Shown here piece by piece: positions 7,281-15,309 of a stretch of DNA of 64,000 nucleotides. The translations under genes were made by a program, and so were the position numbers. The notes under the pieces were generated by a model. That model did no database searches. It was given only the letters and a program-made list of their open reading frames with translations, and was not told the DNA's origin. The stretch comes from Gp6-AA40 sp032156805 (GTDB taxonomy: Bacteria; Acidobacteriota; Vicinamibacteria; Vicinamibacterales; UBA2999). The first letter of the stretch is position 1. Each line of letters opens with the position of its first letter. The stretch lies in NCBI GenBank assembly GCA_032156805.1, contig JALDXQ010000007.1:12725-76724 (forward strand). The letters run 5' to 3'.

Positions 7281-10163
7281 ATGTCACGGCGAACCCTGCT
7301 GACGGTGTCCCTTGTCCTCGGGTACGTCCTCATTCCTGGAATTGCCACTGCGCAAAGCGCCATAGCAGGAGTGGCGCGTGATACCAGCGGCGCCGTGCTG
7401 CCGGGTGTCACCGTCGAGGTGTCGAGCCCGGCCCTCATCGAGAAAACGCGGTCCGCCATCACGGATGCCGCCGGTCAATACCGTGTGGTCGATCTGAGGC
7501 CGGGGACCTATTCAGTGACCTTCACCCTCCAGGGGTTCAACACCGTGAAACGCGATGGCGTCTTTCTCGACGCCAATTTCACGGCGCCGGTCAACGTCGA
7601 GATGCGCGTGGGTGCGATCGAGGAAACGGTGACGGTCACCGGGGAGTCGCCGATCGTAGACGTGCAGAACACCGCCCGCCGGGAGGTCGTCGACCGCGAA
7701 CTGCTCGATGCCCTGCCGACCGGTCGTGACTTCCAGACGATTGGTAACGTGATCCCAGGGGTCACGATGGGGCGGTTCGACGTCGGCGGCAGCTCGACGG
7801 CGCAGTCGGGCACGCTCGTGGCGTCCGGCAGCCGCGGTCAGGACTTTCAACTGAAGATCGACGGCATGCACGCCAACAACAGCTTCGGTGAAGGATGGTT
7901 CAACGGCATCTATCACAACGAAGCCATCTTCCAGGAGATGTCCTACACGGTGTCGGGAGGGACGGCCGAGAATCAGGCCGCCGGTGTGTCCGTGAACATG
8001 ATCCCGCGGAGCGGCGGCAACACCTTCGCGTACGAGTTCCTCGGCACGTTCTCCAACCACAGTCTTCAGGCTGAGAACGTCGACGACGACCTGCGCGCCA
8101 GGGGGTTCAATCCAAGCTCTGGCGGGTTGCATCATCTGTGGGATGCGAACGGCAACGTGGGCGGGCCAATCGTCCGGGATCGGCTGTGGTTCTTCGGGTC
8201 GGGCCGCTACTGGGGCTTCGCGGAGAACGTGCCGAACGTCTATTGGGGACAATCCGACCCGCGAGTGATTCCGCCCGGTGCCGAACAGGCATCGGACGAC
8301 ACCGACCTCAAGTCCTTCGACGCCCGCGTCACGACGCAGATGGGAAGTACGAGGCTGACCGGTGCTTACAGCAACGGTCCGCGCTGGCGCCGGCATTTCG
8401 GAATCGAGAACCGCGGCGGCTCACCCGAGTCGTTCGCGCAATACCCGAACGACGCGTCGGTCACGCAGATCAAGGCCACGACCACGTTGAGCAACAAGAT
8501 GCTGTTCGAAGCCGGGTTCTCGCGCATCTGGTGGTACGCCATCCTCGAGGAGCAGCCCGGGACCGCCATGGCCACCTGCTTCGTGGCGTTCGCCCAGTGT
8601 CCGGCCGGCACCAACTACGGTGACATTCGCAAGCGTGACCTCACGAACGCGTGGAATTACAACGCGCCGACCAATCCGGACTCCACGTTTGCGTCACCGC
8701 GGAACTCGTATATGGGAAGCCTGTCGTACGTCACAGGCGGGCACAACATGAAGGTCGGCTTGATGTGGGATAACGGCTATCGGACGATCGTGACGCCGAT
8801 GAACAACGGTGGCCTCCAGCAGCAGTACCGCCTGGGCGTTCCCGACTCGGTCGTCCTTCAGACGTTTCCATCCGTGCAGGACACGAGCATCGATCGCGAG
8901 ATCGGCGCGTATATCCAGGACTCCTGGACGGTTGGCCGTGCCACGTTCAATCCTGGCATCCGCTTCGAACACATCAAGGGATCGATACGTGACCAGACCG
9001 CCCCGGCGGGCCGGTTCCTGCCGGAACGGGTCTTCACGCAGGCCGACTACGTCGAGGTTCCGAGCTTCACCGACGTCAGCCCGAGGTTCGGCGCCGCCTA
9101 CGACCTCTTCGGGAACGGGAAGACGGCGTTGAAGTTCAACTTCGGCAAGTACGTCACGTCGTTCTCATCGAACCTGGGTGATTCCTACAACCCGATGGGC
9201 GGCGGCACCGATACCCGCACCTGGCGGGATGTGAACGGTGACGACATCGCACAGGAAAACGAGTTGGGTCCGTCGACGAATCTCAACTTCGGCAAACCCA
9301 CCAACGTCACGACGCCCGATCCCGATCTGAAACGGCCCTTCCAGCTGCTGTACAGCGCCGGCGCGCAGCACGAGCTGCTGCCGGGGCTGTCCGCGTCGCT
9401 CAACTACTACTATCGCAAGTTCTACCGCGAGTTCTGGGTGGACAACCTGGCGACCACGCACGCCGACTACTCCATCATTCCCATTCAGGATCCGCGTGGC
9501 AACGGCGAGATCATTCCCATCTACAGCATCGCCCCGGCCAAGCTCGGTGTCATCGACAACTATCGGTTCAACTCGACCGAGAACGGCCGTCAGTACCACG
9601 GCATCGATTTCTCCATCAACTCGCGCTTCCGCAACGGCACGCAGCTGCAGGGCGGCATCACGACCGGCAAGCTGAGCGAGCAGGACTGCCAGGTCGACGA
9701 TCCGAACGAGCTCCGCTACTGCGATGCCTCGTACCCGTTCCTCACCCAGTTCAAGCTGAGTGGCACGTATCAGCTGCCGTACGGCTTCCGATTGAGCGGA
9801 CTGTTGCAGAACCTGCCCGGTATCCAGAGCTCTCGCGACGCCGGCAATGTCGGGAAGGACCTCTCCATTCAGTACTCCGTTGGACGGGCCATCGCACCAG
9901 GTTTGACCCAGACGACGGTCAACGTGAACCCGCTGAATGAACCAGGTACGGTGTTCCTCGACCGCGTGAACCAGGTCGACTTCGCCGTGTCGCGTGATTT
10001 CCGTTTCGGACGGGTGAGCGTGCGGCCGCAGTTCGACTTCTTCAACGCGTTCAACAGCAACGCCGTCACGCAGGTCAACCAGTCGTGGGGGCCGAGCCTG
10101 CTTCAGCCGCAGAGCATCCTGAATCCGCGGTTGATTCGGTTCAATGTGAGAGTCTCCTATTAG
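7281..10163 (+). CDS. TonB-dependent receptor with carboxypeptidase-regulatory-like N-domain (Oar-type)
   Basis: 960 residues, preceded by an excellent ribosome site (GAGGAGG). Signal peptide to about residue 25 (ending IATAQ). Residues 26-110 form a carboxypeptidase-regulatory-like beta-sandwich (GVARDTSGAVLPGVTVEV, then AGQYRVVDLRPGTYSVTF). A plug domain follows (ETVTVTGESPIVDVQN; RGQDFQLKIDGMHANN), then an outer-membrane barrel ending in the expected aromatic-rich strand LIRFNVRVSY. Such large receptors are expanded in Acidobacteria and import peptides, oligosaccharides or chelates with energy from TonB/ExbBD. The ligand cannot be inferred. It is related to the 1034-residue receptor at 28659-31763. 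Confidence 0.92.
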   Translation: MSRRTLLTVSLVLGYVLIPGIATAQSAIAGVARDTSGAVLPGVTVEVSSPALIEKTRSAITDAAGQYRVVDLRPGTYSVTFTLQGFNTVKRDGVFLDANFTAPVNVEMRVGAIEETVTVTGESPIVDVQNTARREVVDRELLDALPTGRDFQTIGNVIPGVTMGRFDVGGSSTAQSGTLVASGSRGQDFQLKIDGMHANNSFGEGWFNGIYHNEAIFQEMSYTVSGGTAENQAAGVSVNMIPRSGGNTFAYEFLGTFSNHSLQAENVDDDLRARGFNPSSGGLHHLWDANGNVGGPIVRDRLWFFGSGRYWGFAENVPNVYWGQSDPRVIPPGAEQASDDTDLKSFDARVTTQMGSTRLTGAYSNGPRWRRHFGIENRGGSPESFAQYPNDASVTQIKATTTLSNKMLFEAGFSRIWWYAILEEQPGTAMATCFVAFAQCPAGTNYGDIRKRDLTNAWNYNAPTNPDSTFASPRNSYMGSLSYVTGGHNMKVGLMWDNGYRTIVTPMNNGGLQQQYRLGVPDSVVLQTFPSVQDTSIDREIGAYIQDSWTVGRATFNPGIRFEHIKGSIRDQTAPAGRFLPERVFTQADYVEVPSFTDVSPRFGAAYDLFGNGKTALKFNFGKYVTSFSSNLGDSYNPMGGGTDTRTWRDVNGDDIAQENELGPSTNLNFGKPTNVTTPDPDLKRPFQLLYSAGAQHELLPGLSASLNYYYRKFYREFWVDNLATTHADYSIIPIQDPRGNGEIIPIYSIAPAKLGVIDNYRFNSTENGRQYHGIDFSINSRFRNGTQLQGGITTGKLSEQDCQVDDPNELRYCDASYPFLTQFKLSGTYQLPYGFRLSGLLQNLPGIQSSRDAGNVGKDLSIQYSVGRAIAPGLTQTTVNVNPLNEPGTVFLDRVNQVDFAVSRDFRFGRVSVRPQFDFFNAFNSNAVTQVNQSWGPSLLQPQSILNPRLIRFNVRVSY

Positions 10164-10166
10164 AAA

Positions 10167-10321
10167 GCGGTCCGAGGGGACGAGGGTGCGTTGGTGCGAG
10201 GGTCCGGTCAAACGGTCCGCGAGTCCAATCCGGCGGTCCGATGATCCACGGTTGGACCGGACGTCGGACCGGACGTCGGACCGGACCGTCGCACTCTCGC
10301 ACCGTCGTCCCGCCGGACCGC
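10167..10321. terminator. Long imperfect inverted repeat between convergent genes (cggtccg vocabulary)
   Basis: The 43-base arm 10167-10209 pairs with 10279-10321 at about 36 of 43 positions by eye (GCGGTCCG, GGGACGA, GGTGCG, GTGCGA, GGTCCGGTC blocks). The centre adds further direct copies of ggaccggacgtc. It fills the gap between the receptor gene and the convergent MFS/spermidine-synthase gene. Bidirectional termination is the natural inference; there is no U-tract. Confidence 0.7.
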
Positions 10322-10332
10322 ACCATTCTGCG

Positions 10333-12678
10333 CTAGCGCGATCCCTCTGGCCGAAAGAGGGAAGGGTCGAAGATTTCAGGAATATCGAACTCGTCGCGGG
10401 GATCCGCATCCGTGTTGACATCGACGACAGACAGCCGGGCAGGATCCGGTCCGAACACACGCGCGCTGGCCAGCAGATCCCGGAGCAGCCGCTCGATGTC
10501 GATATTCGCCGCGCTGTAGTGTCGTCGAACGGCAGGATCGGCCAGCCGCTGTTCGACGACGGCACGATCGAACTGGATCGGGGCGGTGCTGCCAATCAGC
10601 ACAGAACCGAATGCCGCCGCGTGCTCGAATACGCGAAGGAACGTGCGCCCCACGCGATCGGTGGGCACCCAGGTCACGGCAAACCCGCCTGGCGTGAGCC
10701 GATCGCGCATCAGTTGGAAGTACTCGAGCGAATAGAGGTTCCCGGCGTAGGCACTGTTGGGCCGCAGCGCGTCGGCCTCGATGATGTCGAATCGCTCGCC
10801 TGTCGTCCTGAGCAGCAGCCGCCCGTCGCCGAAGACGTGCTCGATGCGCGGATCGCGCAACACCGTCCGCAACCCCGGGTAGGGCTGCCGCTCGAAGAGC
10901 GCCACCAGCGTGTCCATTTGCGGTTCCACGATCTCGATCGAAAGGATGCGTTGAAGGTCGCCGCGTCCCGCCACGCCGAAGAGTGTATCGCCCGACCCGA
11001 GCCCGATAACCGCGGCGCTGCGCGGCATCGGGTGAAGCAGCGCGGGCAGCGCGCCGAGCACGGTATGGATACCGCCGTAGGGTAGTTCGCTCTGGCCGAG
11101 TCCATTCACGAACACGGTCACGTTCCCTTCGAACGACGTGCCGCGGCCCCTCAGTACCGATACGCCCGATCCATTTTCGGCAACGATCAGCCGTGGCGAC
11201 GCCGTGCCGTGAAGGGCGGCCCACAACCGCGTGCCAGATGGCAGGACGATCGCTATCACGGCTACGCATGCGCAGAGCACGGGCGCGACGACACGCGTCA
11301 GCACCCGGTCCCTGGGAAGAAGCCGCCATGCAGCCAAGGCGAAGAGGGCCGACAGCACGGTCATGATCCTCAGCGTTGCGGCCGTCCCAACGACCGACAG
11401 CAACACCCACCCCGTGAGCATCGTGCCCGCCGTGCTGCCGAGGATATTGGCCAGGAGCAGTGTGCCGAGGCGTCTGCCGAGCCGCCCGGTGTCGCTCTGG
11501 ACTGCACGCTGCAGGATGGGAAAGCTCATGCCCATGAGCAGGGTGGCGGGCGCGATCAGGAGCGCGGGCAGGCCGAAGTAGAGCAGAAAGAACCCGCCGG
11601 GCAGGCGTCGCCACGTCGGGTTCCAGATCACGTCGTTGACGAATCCCCGGATCTCACCTGTCGCTTCGGAAATGTCGATCGGCTCGTAGCGGGCGAAGTA
11701 CTCGTAGAGCCATTGCAGTGAGGGCGCGGAATCGAGTCGCACGAGCACATATGCGACGCTGACGCCAGCGAACAGACCCGCCGCGGTCTGGAGGACGAGG
11801 AAGAGCGGCGCCGGTGTGCGCGTACGCGACGCGAAGATGCCACCCACCAGCGACCCGAGTCCCAGCCAGAAGAGATACTGTGCGAGCAGCGTCCCGAACG
11901 TGAACGCCGTTGATTTGAGCATGACACCGAGCAGCCGGAACCAGATCAGCTCGAACGACAGGCCGATGAACCCAGCGAGCCCGAAGGCGCATATCCAGAA
12001 CGCGTAGGGCAATTGCGTCGTTCCGAGGGCGACCGGATCCGGAGGTGCAGCTGCTTCGGGTGCCGGGTCCCGAGCAACCAAGGCGGAAGCCAGCACGAGC
12101 GGGATTGCCAGTGCTGCGCATGTGAGGTTGATCCACGCGGCACCATGCAATGTGCCTTCGAGCCCGTAGCGGGGAAAGAAGCCCCACACTCCGATCAGGG
12201 CGCCGCCCGCGGCGCCGAGCGTGTTGAGTGCGTACAGCCAGCCGATGGTCCGCGCGGCTGTGGCCACGCGTCCTGTGAGCGCGCGTGACAGCAGTGGCAG
12301 CGATGCGCCCATCAGCGCGGTGGGCCAGAGCAGCGTGAGGAAGAGGAGTGCCCCGGTCAGCACCGGGTTGTCCGCCACCGTGGCGAACCGCCCATACAAC
12401 AGGTCATAGAAGATCGTCTTGCTCTGGAACCCGAACAGCGCGATGGCCGCCTCGGCCACCGCAAAGGCGATGAGGCCACCGGTGCGCGAGAGTCGATCGG
12501 CAAGATGTCCGCCCGCCAGGCTTCCGCATCCGAGGCCCGCCATGAACGCCGCCACGACCATCGTCGCCGAATACACGTCGGCGCCGGAGAAGATGGCGAG
12601 CAGGCGCTGCCACGTGATCTGGTAGAGCAGTGCCGCGAAACCCGACAGGAAGAAGACGACCAGCGCAGCCGCACGCAT
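10333..12678 (-). CDS. Fused MFS-like membrane / spermidine-synthase-like protein
   Basis: 781 residues. The N-terminal 450 or so are highly hydrophobic, with about 12 to 14 membrane segments (GFAALLYQITWQRLLAIFSG is the usual opening of this family). The C-terminal third is a Rossmann methyltransferase-like domain of the polyamine-synthase superfamily: GLGSGDTLFGVAGRGD (cofactor glycine loop), ILSIEIVEPQMDTL, HVFGDGRLLLRTTGERFDII, then an SLEYFQLMRDRLTPGG stretch. Proteins of this architecture are annotated as fused MFS/spermidine synthase, but true aminopropyl transfer has rarely been shown. It may modify or move a membrane-associated substrate. It converges on the TonB receptor gene across a long inverted repeat. 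Confidence 0.85.
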   Translation of the reverse strand: MRAAALVVFFLSGFAALLYQITWQRLLAIFSGADVYSATMVVAAFMAGLGCGSLAGGHLADRLSRTGGLIAFAVAEAAIALFGFQSKTIFYDLLYGRFATVADNPVLTGALLFLTLLWPTALMGASLPLLSRALTGRVATAARTIGWLYALNTLGAAGGALIGVWGFFPRYGLEGTLHGAAWINLTCAALAIPLVLASALVARDPAPEAAAPPDPVALGTTQLPYAFWICAFGLAGFIGLSFELIWFRLLGVMLKSTAFTFGTLLAQYLFWLGLGSLVGGIFASRTRTPAPLFLVLQTAAGLFAGVSVAYVLVRLDSAPSLQWLYEYFARYEPIDISEATGEIRGFVNDVIWNPTWRRLPGGFFLLYFGLPALLIAPATLLMGMSFPILQRAVQSDTGRLGRRLGTLLLANILGSTAGTMLTGWVLLSVVGTAATLRIMTVLSALFALAAWRLLPRDRVLTRVVAPVLCACVAVIAIVLPSGTRLWAALHGTASPRLIVAENGSGVSVLRGRGTSFEGNVTVFVNGLGQSELPYGGIHTVLGALPALLHPMPRSAAVIGLGSGDTLFGVAGRGDLQRILSIEIVEPQMDTLVALFERQPYPGLRTVLRDPRIEHVFGDGRLLLRTTGERFDIIEADALRPNSAYAGNLYSLEYFQLMRDRLTPGGFAVTWVPTDRVGRTFLRVFEHAAAFGSVLIGSTAPIQFDRAVVEQRLADPAVRRHYSAANIDIERLLRDLLASARVFGPDPARLSVVDVNTDADPRDEFDIPEIFDPSLFRPEGSR

Positions 12679-12721
12679 CAGACCGGGATTCTAACCGCGC
12701 GCTCGCGGACGAGCGCGTGAA

Positions 12722-13315
12722 TCACGCGATCTCTGCTGTCTCGTCGCGCAGCAGGTAGATGCGAACGCTGTCGATCTTGCCCGACTCGTCGAACATGAAG
12801 AAGACAGCGCCGGGGACCACGAACTGACGCCGGTCCTCGCGATTGGTGAAGATCGCCTCGAACTGGGTGGACGCGCCGGTTCCGCCCCAGGGAAACTGGA
12901 TCGTGTGGAACGGCTGCAGCGGCTTCTCTTTCCGCGTCTTGTATTCGATTCGGTAGTTGAGCCCGACGTAGCGCTTCGAGAAGTCATCCGCCCACTTCCG
13001 AATCGCGTCCCTGCCGTGAAAGATCACCGGGCCGATCTGCGTTGCCGATGGCCCGACCTGGTGGAAGGCGTCGTCGCCATACAGCTCGAGAAAGCGCTCG
13101 ACGACCTTCTGGTTCTCTTCCCTGCCGTCGTAGGAAATGTACCAGTCGTCCAGCTCGTTCAGCCGGATGAACCATTCGTTGGCGAGTTCCTCTGGCTTGA
13201 CCGCAGCAGGTTTTAACGGGGCCGGTGCCTGTGCGAGCGAGAGACCGGCGCCCGCGACCAGCGCGACGAGCGAGACGAGAGAGGCGCGAAGAGCAGATCT
13301 CAACTTCGGACTCAC
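12722..13315 (-). CDS. Exported NTF2-like / SnoaL-fold protein
   Basis: 197 residues with a signal peptide (SLVSLVALVAGAGLSLAQ). The mature part has the feel of a nuclear-transport-factor-2-like cone: WFIRLNELDDWYISYDGREE, then VVERFLELYGDDAF, VIFHGRDAIRKWADDFSKRY and a closing strand set ending FFMFDESGKIDSVRIYLL. This fold serves as a small-ligand pocket in many unrelated enzymes and binding proteins; no catalytic residue can be named. Its ATG overlaps the stop of the upstream cytochrome gene by four bases (13312-13315), so the two are probably translated together and may share a periplasmic task. Confidence 0.65.
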   Translation of the reverse strand: MSPKLRSALRASLVSLVALVAGAGLSLAQAPAPLKPAAVKPEELANEWFIRLNELDDWYISYDGREENQKVVERFLELYGDDAFHQVGPSATQIGPVIFHGRDAIRKWADDFSKRYVGLNYRIEYKTRKEKPLQPFHTIQFPWGGTGASTQFEAIFTNREDRRQFVVPGAVFFMFDESGKIDSVRIYLLRDETAEIA

Positions 13316-13719
13316 GGCCGTATGCGATAGGACTTGTCGGGCATCTGCTCGCGATGCGAATCGTGGCAGGTCGTGCAGAATCGCGGGAGTCCGCTCACCC
13401 CGGCCTTCGTCTTGGCCGCGTCTTTCGCGCGGGCGGCGGCGACGATGGATGCAGCAAGCTCTCTGGCGCCGGCTGCGGCGTCGATTGCGTCCTTCGTCTT
13501 GAACTTCGCCCAGAAGTCCCCGGTCTCCTTGAACAAGCGCTCGAGGCGCTCTGCCTGCTCGGCGGATCGAGCGAAGTCGGAATCGTCAACGGTCTTGCGC
13601 AACGCGCCAAGCGTCGACCCCACCTCCTTCATGATCACGTCATAGGGCCGTGCTTGCGCCGAGGTGACGCTCGGCGCCAGGGTCACGATCGCGGCAACGG
13701 CGAGACACCAGCGCGTCAT
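13312..13719 (-). CDS. Cytochrome c-prime-like periplasmic protein
   Basis: 135 residues from the ATG at 13719, which has AGGGAGA just upstream. A signal peptide (CLAVAAIVTLAPSVTSAQ) is followed by a helical protein. The haem motif lies near the C-terminus (FCTTCHDSHR), the layout of cytochrome c-prime, in which four helices carry a C-terminal CxxCH. Members of that fold bind NO or CO, or carry electrons. The length fits. It overlaps the start of the NTF2-like gene by four bases, forming a two-gene operon. Confidence 0.7.
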   Translation of the reverse strand: MTRWCLAVAAIVTLAPSVTSAQARPYDVIMKEVGSTLGALRKTVDDSDFARSAEQAERLERLFKETGDFWAKFKTKDAIDAAAGARELAASIVAAARAKDAAKTKAGVSGLPRFCTTCHDSHREQMPDKSYRIRP

Positions 13720-13775
13720 ATCTCCCTGAAATCGAGCCGAGCATAACATGGGGCCGCGGCTCCGGCGTCCGGCCG

Positions 13776-14231
13776 CTACTGTGGCTTCGCGACCCTGATC
13801 TTCCGCGCCTCGACGAATCTCAGGTTGACCGTGGCGCGCAGCGGCAAGCCGTCGGCATTGAACATCGTGTACTTGACACCGATCGACTCGACGACCGCAT
13901 CGAGCGGCGGGATCATGCCGGGGGCTCCCTCAGATCCCCACAGGACCCTGACCTTCGGCGGACGCTTGAGCCCCGGATCGATGTCGCTCAACGTGTGGAG
14001 CATTCCGATCGGCGTCTGAATCTGCGTCCTCGATTCAACCGCATCGAACATCAGCTCGCAGGACAAGGTCTTCGGATTGGCAGCGGTGAACTCGAGATCG
14101 CCCGGCCCCGGCGTCTTCTGCAACTGCCAGGGAATCGACTTGTCGATCGAGATCTCCTTCGGGTTGAACTGCGCCTCCACCGTGATGCCGGAGCTGCCGC
14201 CTTCGAGTCCGACAATCGTGAGTTTGTCCAT
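13776..14231 (-). CDS. Contractile injection system tube-cap / LysM-type tail protein (Afp7-like)
   Basis: 151 residues from the ATG at 14231, which has a clear GGAGG six bases upstream; the longer frame from 14333 is rejected. The sequence LTIVGLEGGSSGITVEAQFN, followed by PKEISIDKSIPWQ and LSCELMFDAVE, is typical of the CIS tube protein N-terminal domain. That family joins the inner tube to the baseplate hub in phage-tail-like particles such as the antifeeding prophage. No C-terminal LysM domain is present, so this is the short form. It lies divergent to a tube gene 100 bases away. No sheath, baseplate wedge or AAA ATPase gene is within the window, so it is either an orphan or part of a dispersed set with the spike at 61575. 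Confidence 0.75.
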   Translation of the reverse strand: MDKLTIVGLEGGSSGITVEAQFNPKEISIDKSIPWQLQKTPGPGDLEFTAANPKTLSCELMFDAVESRTQIQTPIGMLHTLSDIDPGLKRPPKVRVLWGSEGAPGMIPPLDAVVESIGVKYTMFNADGLPLRATVNLRFVEARKIRVAKPQ

Positions 14232-14331
14232 TGCAAACCTCCGCGTTCTGGACGCTGACCGCCGACCCGAGCAAGAATCCACCTCCGGACGCCTGACCTG
14301 GGAGACGTGGTCGTCGACGAAAGGACACATC

Positions 14332-15309
14332 ATGCCAGCTCGCAGCTACAGTGGTGGCAATTTCCAGCTGACCCTCGACGGTGTCAGGAGCGGGTTCCTG
14401 AAATCCGTCGAAGGTGGCGGCATCGTGGGAGAGGTCGTCGTTGAGAACGTCGGCACATCTCACTTTGCAAAGAAGCACGTGGGCAGGGTCGGCTACTCTC
14501 CCTTCACCGTCCAGTTCGGCATGTCGATGACCAGCGAGGTGTACGACTGGATCAACGCATCGTGGACCGGCAAGGCCATCAGCAAGGATGGCGCGATCGT
14601 GTTGGCCGACCTCAACCTGAATGCCGTGAGTCAACGCGAGTTCTCCCGCGCGCTCATCACCGAGACGTCGATCCCGGCCCTGGATGGCGGGTCGAAGGAC
14701 GCGGCCTACTTCACCGTCAAGTTCGCCCCGGAATACACCAGGACTGCGAAGGCATCCGGCAAGCTGTCAGCTGTGCTCAAGACCGATCAAAAGGTCTGGC
14801 TGCCGTCGAACTTCCGGCTCGCGATCGACGGCCTCGATTGCACGCGCGTCAGCCGCATCGGATCGATCACCGTCAGGCAACCGCTCGCCACCGACGACAT
14901 CGGTAACGTACGGGACTTCATCAAGATGCCCGGCCGAATCGAGTTCCCAAACCTGACGGTGACGATGTCGGAGATGTCGGCCCAGAGCTGGTTCGACTGG
15001 TTCGATGATTTCGTCGTCAAAGGGCACAACGACGAGTCCAGGGAGAAGAGTGGATCGCTCTCCCTGCTGTCGGCAAACCTGGCTGAGGAGCTGATGCGGA
15101 TCGAGTTCTTCAACCTCGGCATCTTCAGTATCGGGGCAGACAAAGCCGAGGCGAACTCGGACAGCGTGGCCACCGTGACCGCGCAGCTCTACTGCGAGCG
15201 CATGGAGTTGCGCGTCGGAGGCGCCAAGCCGGCGATTGCCCGCGCGACAAAGAGCCGGAAGGTCAGGAGGAGACGCGCGACTTCTTCCAGCCGGCCTTCC
15301 CGACGATGA
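14332..15309 (+). CDS. Phage-tail tube protein with two gp19-like domains
   Basis: 325 residues from the ATG at 14332 (AAAGGA upstream); the frame open from 14077 is an upstream run-on. The first tube domain spans about 5-135 (NFQLTLDGVRSGFLKSVEGG; MSMTSEVYDWINASW; AAYFTVKFAPEYTR). The second spans about 155-300 (NFRLAIDGLDCTRVSRIGSI; RIEFPNLTVTMSEMSAQSWF; YCERMEL). Each matches the single-domain T4 gp19-type tail tube, which stacks in hexamers inside contractile tails. The double form could build a pseudo-hexamer from three chains or cap the tube. The basic C-terminal tail (KSRKVRRRRA) overlaps, end to end, the last 47 bases of the convergent amidohydrolase gene, which is unusual. Confidence 0.8.
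   Translation: MPARSYSGGNFQLTLDGVRSGFLKSVEGGGIVGEVVVENVGTSHFAKKHVGRVGYSPFTVQFGMSMTSEVYDWINASWTGKAISKDGAIVLADLNLNAVSQREFSRALITETSIPALDGGSKDAAYFTVKFAPEYTRTAKASGKLSAVLKTDQKVWLPSNFRLAIDGLDCTRVSRIGSITVRQPLATDDIGNVRDFIKMPGRIEFPNLTVTMSEMSAQSWFDWFDDFVVKGHNDESREKSGSLSLLSANLAEELMRIEFFNLGIFSIGADKAEANSDSVATVTAQLYCERMELRVGGAKPAIARATKSRKVRRRRATSSSRPSRR

Noticed and set aside
14077..14331. N-terminal extension of the tube protein frame
   Set aside because: It lies antisense to the tube-cap gene. The ATG at 14332 has a ribosome site and begins the conserved tube sequence.
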